From Bin5 sp965220715 (GTDB lineage Bacteria > Chloroflexota > Anaerolineae > Caldilineales > Caldilineaceae): 64,000 bases of DNA. Below the pieces are notes generated by a model that saw only the letters and a program-made list of their open reading frames with translations, did not search any database and had not been told where the DNA came from. Where the stretch lies: positions 5,394,001 through 5,458,000 of the forward strand of contig OZ244843.1 of NCBI GenBank assembly GCA_965220715.1, in the 5' to 3' direction. Made by a program: the position numbers and the translations under genes. Of this stretch, positions 59,927 to 64,000 are shown one piece after another (position 1 is the first letter of the stretch; every line of letters starts with the position of its first letter).

Positions 59927-60610
59927 TTACCAGGCGATCTGGGAGACGGAGTTGCTGCCGTTGACGGTGAATGTGTAGGGTTTGTCGGTATCGTACTGGG
60001 TGTCCGGGTAGTAGGTGCCGACCCGGATCTTGTATTCGGAGGCCAGGTAGTGGATCTGGACCGACTTGCCGGTCAAGGGATTGGAACCGGAATAGAGCAA
60101 CACGGCGCCAGCAGTATAGAGGGAGGCCAGGTCGTCGAAGGGGCTGATGAAGGGCCCGATGCTGGTGCTGCCGTCGGCGCCGATGAAGTAGTACTGGAGG
60201 CCGCCGGCTACGGGGCAGAGCTGGGCGGGGGTGGCGGCATGGGAGACGACGCAGTCTGAGGAGGGAGTGCTGGGGGCGCTAGGATGCGGGGCAGGCTGTG
60301 GCGTCTGCTGCTGGCCTCCGCCCGGTAGCGGCGTCTGCTGCTGGCCTCCACCTGGTAGCGGCGTCTGCTGCTGGCCTCCACCTGGTAGCGGCGTCTGCTG
60401 CTGGCCTCCACCTGGTAGCGGCGTCTGCTGCTGGCCTCCACCTGGCAATGGTGTATCCTGATTCTGTTCGGTTGAAGGCGCCGGATCGTCATCCGCTGGC
60501 GGCGGCTCGGCCAGGGCGGCTGCCGGGAGCAGGGTGATGGTGAGCAGGAGGGCGAGGAGGATTGGGGCAGCGATGCGGGTGGTTTTTCTGGAGCGAGGTG
60601 TGAATCTCAT
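59927..60610 (-). CDS. Secreted PRPG-linker family protein, member 4 (PLPGGGQQQT linker)
   Basis: 227 residues from ATG 60610 with AAAAAAGGAG. Signal peptide MRFTPRSRKTTRIAAPILLA, cleaved near ALA. The linker is PLPGGGQQQT repeated five to six times, encoded by exact 30-bp units at 60301-60450. The C-terminal domain reads HAATPAQLCPVAGGLQYYFI, LLYSGSNPLTGKSVQIHYLA, IRVGTYYPDTQYDTDKPYTF and ends NSVSQIAW. Two Cys (in SSDCVVSH and QLCPV) could form a disulfide not present in the others. Confidence 0.8.
   Translation of the reverse strand: MRFTPRSRKTTRIAAPILLALLLTITLLPAAALAEPPPADDDPAPSTEQNQDTPLPGGGQQQTPLPGGGQQQTPLPGGGQQQTPLPGGGQQQTPLPGGGQQQTPQPAPHPSAPSTPSSDCVVSHAATPAQLCPVAGGLQYYFIGADGSTSIGPFISPFDDLASLYTAGAVLLYSGSNPLTGKSVQIHYLASEYKIRVGTYYPDTQYDTDKPYTFTVNGSNSVSQIAW
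60301..60450 (-). repeat. Five 30-bp direct repeats inside the linker of member 4
   Basis: Five consecutive 30-bp units containing GCGTCTGCTGCTGGCCTCC; the middle three are identical. The unit is a whole number of codons, so copy-number change keeps the frame, unlike the intergenic arrays. Confidence 0.85.
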
Positions 60611-60721
60611 GGTGGTCTCCTTTTTTGGGTGTGGACCGGATAGAGACTTATTTGGTCGGATCGCTTAGACGAGATGCGATTGGTAATAGTGACGGATGGG
60701 GGGGCGGGAAAGTTCCGTTGG

Positions 60722-60770
60722 GAACTGCGGGGGATAGGGGCTAGGGGCTAGGGGTGAGGGCTAGTTGACG
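60722..60770. repeat. Heptamer-type repeat
   Basis: GAACTGCGGGGGATAGGGGC followed by TAGGGGCTAGGGGTGAGGGC: a further G-rich heptamer run, upstream of array E. Confidence 0.55.
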
Positions 60771-60829
60771 TTTGGCTGCGTTGGGAATTGGGAGATCAGG
60801 GCCTGATCTATCCGGGAAGGGTTGCGGGA

Positions 60830-61410
60830 GACACCTTTTTATCCACGAAGGGCCACTAAGGACCGCGAAGAACACCTTTATTGTCCGCGAAGGGTCGCGA
60901 AGGAACGCGAAGAAAACCCTTTTTCCACGAAGGGCCACTAAGGACCACGAAGAAAACCTTTTTTGTCCGCGAAGGGTCGCGAAGGAACGCGAAGAAAACC
61001 CTTTTTCCACGAAGGGCCACTAAGGACCGCGAAGAAAACCTTTATTGTCCGCGAAGGGTCGCGAAGGAACGCGAAGAATACCCTTTTTCCACGAAGGGCC
61101 ACTAAGGACCGCGAAGAAAACCTTTATTGTCCGCGAAGGGTCGCGAAGGAACGCGAAGAAAACCCTTTTTCCACGAAGGGCCACTAAGGACCGCGAAGAA
61201 CACCTTTGGTCCGCGAAGGGTCGCGAATGAACGCGAAGAAAACCCTTTTTCCACGAAGGGCCACTAAGGACCACGAAGAAAACCTTTATTGTCCGCGAAG
61301 GGTCGCGAAGGAACGCGAAGAAAACCCTTTTTCCACGAAGGGCCACTAAGGACCGCGAAGAACACCTTTGGTCCGCGAAGGGTCGCGAATGAACGCGAAG
61401 AAAACCTTTT
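60830..61410 (+). repeat. Array E: TCCACGAAGG/TCCGCGAAGG tandem repeat, 82-bp unit
   Basis: TCCACGAAGGGCCACTAAGG recurs at 60842, 60924, 61006, 61088, 61170, 61250 and 61332: 82 bp except one 80-bp step. The second half of each unit is TTGTCCGCGAAGGGTCGCGA or close to it. 82 is again one more than a multiple of three, giving open frames in all phases. Confidence 0.92.
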
Positions 61411-61492
61411 GGAATTGAGGCAGAGCATGGTGGTGGGTCAGGAGAATGGCGTGAGGGAGAGTCCGATTCAACCGGCAGGCGTACTGATCTTG

Positions 61493-61545
61493 ACTGTGAT
61501 TAGGGGGATTTAGGGGATTAGCTGTGATTTGGGGGGCGGTTGGGT
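61493..61545. repeat. Copy of the ACTGTGATTTGGGGG dispersed repeat
   Basis: TGACTGTGATTAGGGGGATT, TAGGGGATTAGCTGTGATTT: the same element as at 45793, 45903 and 50521, here in its longer form. Confidence 0.5.
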
Positions 61546-61575
61546 TTCGATTTGGATGCCAGGATGGGCCAGAAA

Positions 61576-61596
61576 GGGCGCCCACAAGGGGCGCCC
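61576..61596 (-). terminator. Terminator-like hairpin after the L,D-transpeptidase gene
   Basis: GGGCGCCC (61576-61583) pairs with GGGCGCCC (61589-61596) around a five-base loop; the minus strand continues TTTCTGG. It lies 10 bp past the stop codon. Confidence 0.6.
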
Positions 61597-61605
61597 CTGG
61601 GGGGG

Positions 61606-62349
61606 TTATTGGTGGACCCATACGAGGGTGGCGTCGTTATTGATAGTGCGCAGCCAGGCGGCTGAGCCGTCCCAGGCGGGGAATGCCCAGTTGAAGAGCC
61701 ATTGGGCGTCTTCGATGGTGAGGTTGACACAGCCGTGGCTCATGGGGGAACCGAAGTTGTTGTGCCAGTAGGTTCCGTGGAAGGCGAATTCGTCGTAGAA
61801 GTATTGGACCCACTGTACGTTTGGCAGGTTGTAGTAGGTACCGGAAGCGCGGTCGCCGCCGTCCATGGTCTGCGAGGCGGTTCGCGCCCAGATGCGGAAG
61901 AGGCCGGTGATGGTGGGATGGTCGCTGATGCCGGAGGAGATGAGAAACTGATTTTCGAGGCGGCCGCCAACCCAGGCGTAGAGCTTCTGGTCTTTGAGGC
62001 TGACTTCGATCCACTTTTCACCTTGGGCGCGGGCCCGGTCGACGTTCATGTGGAGGAGCGTGAGGCCGTTGTAGGCGACGGCATAGTGGGGTTCCGCCTC
62101 CAAAATGCTGCGCTTATTGACGGCGGCCAGCTTTGTCTGGCGTTGATAGCGGATGCGGGGCAGGTCCATGGAGGCGCCTGAGAAGGGAAGAGGCGGGAAC
62201 TGGTCGAGGCCGACTTTGGCGTTGTATAGCAGGGGGACGGGTTCGGGGGGCGCGGCGGCGCTGGCGGAAAGGGGGATGCCCAATGCGATGGAGCTGAGTC
62301 CGCAGAGCAGGGCCAGCGAGAGGGAGAGATTTCGTGTTCGGGTTTTCAT
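61606..62349 (-). CDS. L,D-transpeptidase (YkuD domain), secreted
   Basis: 247 residues from ATG 62349 (MKTRTRNLSLSLALLCGLSS), which starts a signal peptide; the ATG at 62418 adds 23 residues that would disrupt it. The YkuD domain has FHGTYWHNNFGSPMSHGCVN with catalytic Cys207 and its His two before. L,D-transpeptidases form 3-3 crosslinks in peptidoglycan or attach proteins to it. No LysM domain is present, unlike the next gene. The two enzymes share the WxxYFYxxxxFHGTYWHxNFG block. Confidence 0.9.
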   Translation of the reverse strand: MKTRTRNLSLSLALLCGLSSIALGIPLSASAAAPPEPVPLLYNAKVGLDQFPPLPFSGASMDLPRIRYQRQTKLAAVNKRSILEAEPHYAVAYNGLTLLHMNVDRARAQGEKWIEVSLKDQKLYAWVGGRLENQFLISSGISDHPTITGLFRIWARTASQTMDGGDRASGTYYNLPNVQWVQYFYDEFAFHGTYWHNNFGSPMSHGCVNLTIEDAQWLFNWAFPAWDGSAAWLRTINNDATLVWVHQ

Positions 62350-62417
62350 GATGAGACTCTGGCAGCGAATGAGTGCAGGGAATAAAGGTAGAAAATAATG
62401 GTTGAGAACGGGTTTCA

Positions 62418-63719
62418 TTAATGGACCATTACGAGCGTGCCGGGGTTGGCGTTCGTGCTGAGCAGCCAGTCATCACCGTACTCGGTAGGAGACGTCCAAT
62501 TGAAGAGCCATTCGGCGTCCTGTGCGGTCATGTTGATGCAGCCGCGGCTCATGGGTGCGCCGAAGTTGCTGTGCCAGTAGGTGCCGTGAAAGCCGTAGTC
62601 CTTATAAAAGTACTGGACATGGGGGACATTCTTGAGGAGATAATGGGTGCCTGCGGCACGGTTGCCGCCGCGCATGTCCTGCAGGGCGATCTTGGCCCAG
62701 ATGCGGAAGGCGCCGGTGACGGTGGGCGAGTTTTCCACGCCGGATGAGATGACGAACAGTTTGACGGGAACGGCGCCCTCGTAGGCGATTGCGAGCTGTT
62801 CGCCCAGGTCAACTTCGATCCAGCGCTCGGTGGCGGTGGGATAGTGGGCGGGGTCAAGGCTGGGATACAGGTATTTGAGCAGTTCGAGCGCATTCTCCGA
62901 TGGGATGCGCAGGGTCTGGCCAACGGCGAGCCGGCTGTGATTTGTGAGGCCATTCAAGCGGAGGATAGCGACGGGGCTGACGCGATAGTGCGCTGCGATT
63001 TCCGAGAGCGTCTCACCGGCGTGTACGGTATGGTCCAGCGACCGCGTTCGTCCGGGCTGGGGCAGGGCTTGCGGCGGGGCGGGGGCGGGCAGGAGCAGGA
63101 CCTGGCCCACGTAAAGCCAGGGCGCCGATGCCAGGCCGTTCATGGAGATGAGGCTGGAGAGAGTGACGCCATGCCGTTGGGCGAGGCGGGTGAGGGAGTC
63201 GCCCGGCTGCACGGTGTAGCGCTGAACGCCATCGACGGTCCGGTTGGCGGCGACGACATGCGATAGAGCTGCGGGCGCGGGTGCGGGCTGTACGAGGGCA
63301 GTGGAAACGGGCAGCAGCAAGGATTGGCCTTTGTAGAGCCAGCGCAAGGGCGAGACGCCGTTTATGCGGGCCAGCGTGGTCACGCTGAGACCGTGGCGAT
63401 CGGCAACTTTGGTCAGTGTGTCGCCGGGCCGGACGGTGTAGGTCCGGTAACCCTGGTCGGCGTTGGTGGTGGTATCGGGCGAATCGATCAGGAGGCGCTG
63501 GCCGTAGCGGACGAAGTTGACGTTGGGCAGATTGTTGAGCCGTTGCAAGTTGGCCACGGTGGTGCCATGGCGCGAGGCGATCTGGCTCAGGGTTTCACCG
63601 GGCTGGACGATATGCACTTCGACGGCGAATGCGCCGTGGGCAGTCGTTATGACAGTAATAACGGCCAGCAGTACGGCCAGCTTGGCCCGGACAAGGGGTG
63701 CAACCATTCCCCACCTCAT
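62418..63719 (-). CDS. L,D-transpeptidase with four LysM domains
   Basis: 433 residues from ATG 63719 (or 63707). A signal peptide ends near AFA (about 32). Four LysM domains follow (VHIVQPGETLSQIASRHGTT, YTVRPGDTLTKVADRHGLS, YTVQPGDSLTRLAQRHGVT, HTVHAGETLSEIAAHYRVS), then a YkuD domain with FHGTYWHSNFGAPMSRGCIN and catalytic Cys394. LysM domains bind the glycan strands and hold the enzyme at the wall. The stop is 68 bp before the start of the second transpeptidase, so they may be co-transcribed. Confidence 0.92.
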   Translation of the reverse strand: MRWGMVAPLVRAKLAVLLAVITVITTAHGAFAVEVHIVQPGETLSQIASRHGTTVANLQRLNNLPNVNFVRYGQRLLIDSPDTTTNADQGYRTYTVRPGDTLTKVADRHGLSVTTLARINGVSPLRWLYKGQSLLLPVSTALVQPAPAPAALSHVVAANRTVDGVQRYTVQPGDSLTRLAQRHGVTLSSLISMNGLASAPWLYVGQVLLLPAPAPPQALPQPGRTRSLDHTVHAGETLSEIAAHYRVSPVAILRLNGLTNHSRLAVGQTLRIPSENALELLKYLYPSLDPAHYPTATERWIEVDLGEQLAIAYEGAVPVKLFVISSGVENSPTVTGAFRIWAKIALQDMRGGNRAAGTHYLLKNVPHVQYFYKDYGFHGTYWHSNFGAPMSRGCINMTAQDAEWLFNWTSPTEYGDDWLLSTNANPGTLVMVH

Positions 63720-63819
63720 TCGTTGTGGTGGTTGGCGTACTCTACGTTATGGGGTTACGGCTTGGGAAGATCGATTCCGTCAATTATTCCAACCGCAGAC
63801 TAAGGCGACAACGCCTGTT

Positions 63820-63985
63820 TCCATGGAAGGGCCGCTAAGGGACACTTCAGCTTCTTTTTGTCCACGAAGGGCCGCTAAGGGACACTTCAGCTTCTTTTTG
63901 TCCACGAAGGGCCGCTAAGGGACACTTCAACTTCTTTTTATCCACGAAGGGCCACGAAGGACCACTAAGAACATCTTTTTTCCAC
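63820..63985 (+). repeat. Array F: TCCACGAAGG tandem repeat, 40-bp unit, continuing to window end
   Basis: Units begin at 63820 (TCCATGGAAGG), 63861, 63901 and 63941: GGGCCGCTAAGGGACACTTC and CTTCTTTTTG follow. It has the same core as arrays A-E but only two 10-bp blocks. It may extend past the window. Confidence 0.85.
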
Positions 63986-64000
63986 TTCGGTCGCTGTTGC

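Overview
The window looks like a chromosomal segment of a GC-rich bacterium, probably a member of the Chloroflexota (Anaerolineae/Caldilineae type). This rests on gene style rather than a marker gene: an F-type ATP synthase operon, GH-like and SH3/LysM envelope proteins, a Ser/Thr kinase facing an FHA regulator, a dipeptide-type ABC island with a sialidase-like protein, a YgeY-like M20 hydrolase, and intergenic DNA crowded with minisatellites. No tRNA, rRNA, CRISPR array or intact insertion sequence was recognised.

Bases 1-11.8 kb: a secreted GH/SH3 protein (5' end outside the window), a PD-(D/E)XK nuclease-like gene whose C-terminal tail has been duplicated twice downstream, a homocysteine S-methyltransferase, and an operon with a peptide-type substrate-binding lipoprotein, a five-Asp-box sialidase-like protein and two permeases, facing a DapA/NanA-family lyase. 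12-19 kb: the ATP synthase operon on the minus strand (a, c, b, delta, alpha, gamma, beta, epsilon) with a strong terminator. 19.3-34.9 kb: a kinase and FHA/winged-helix pair, hemW-like, HAD, coaD, a coiled-coil protein, a membrane-anchored GH, a solute-binding protein, ilvE, a MoxR/VWA/M14 peptidase group, and a YgeY-like hydrolase preceded by a 16-bp x 8 tandem repeat. 35-43.7 kb: a YcaQ-like protein, a cation-chloride cotransporter, an HpcH/HpaI aldolase, an S23-like four-helix protein, pheS, and a GxxExxY protein.

44-64 kb is an accessory region. It holds a broken FN3-metallopeptidase gene and its intact paralog, a small phage-like cluster (HTH protein, an internally duplicated terminase-small-subunit-like protein, a holin-like membrane protein), a nine-FN3 secreted protein, two L,D-transpeptidases, and four intact members plus one relic of an apparently undescribed family of small secreted proteins. 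Those have a signal peptide, a Gly/Pro/Asn/Gln-rich linker and a conserved C-terminal domain of about 110 residues ending in Trp. Together these genes look like a cell-surface and wall-modification locus.

The gaps are filled by several repeat families. Six arrays built on a TCCACGGAGG core have different unit lengths (40, 49, 70, 82, 84-85 bp and a mixed type) but the same orientation. Heptamer repeats of the AGTGGNT/AGGGGNT type have also entered gaps within the ATP synthase operon. These arrays create long spurious reading frames that should not be annotated as genes.
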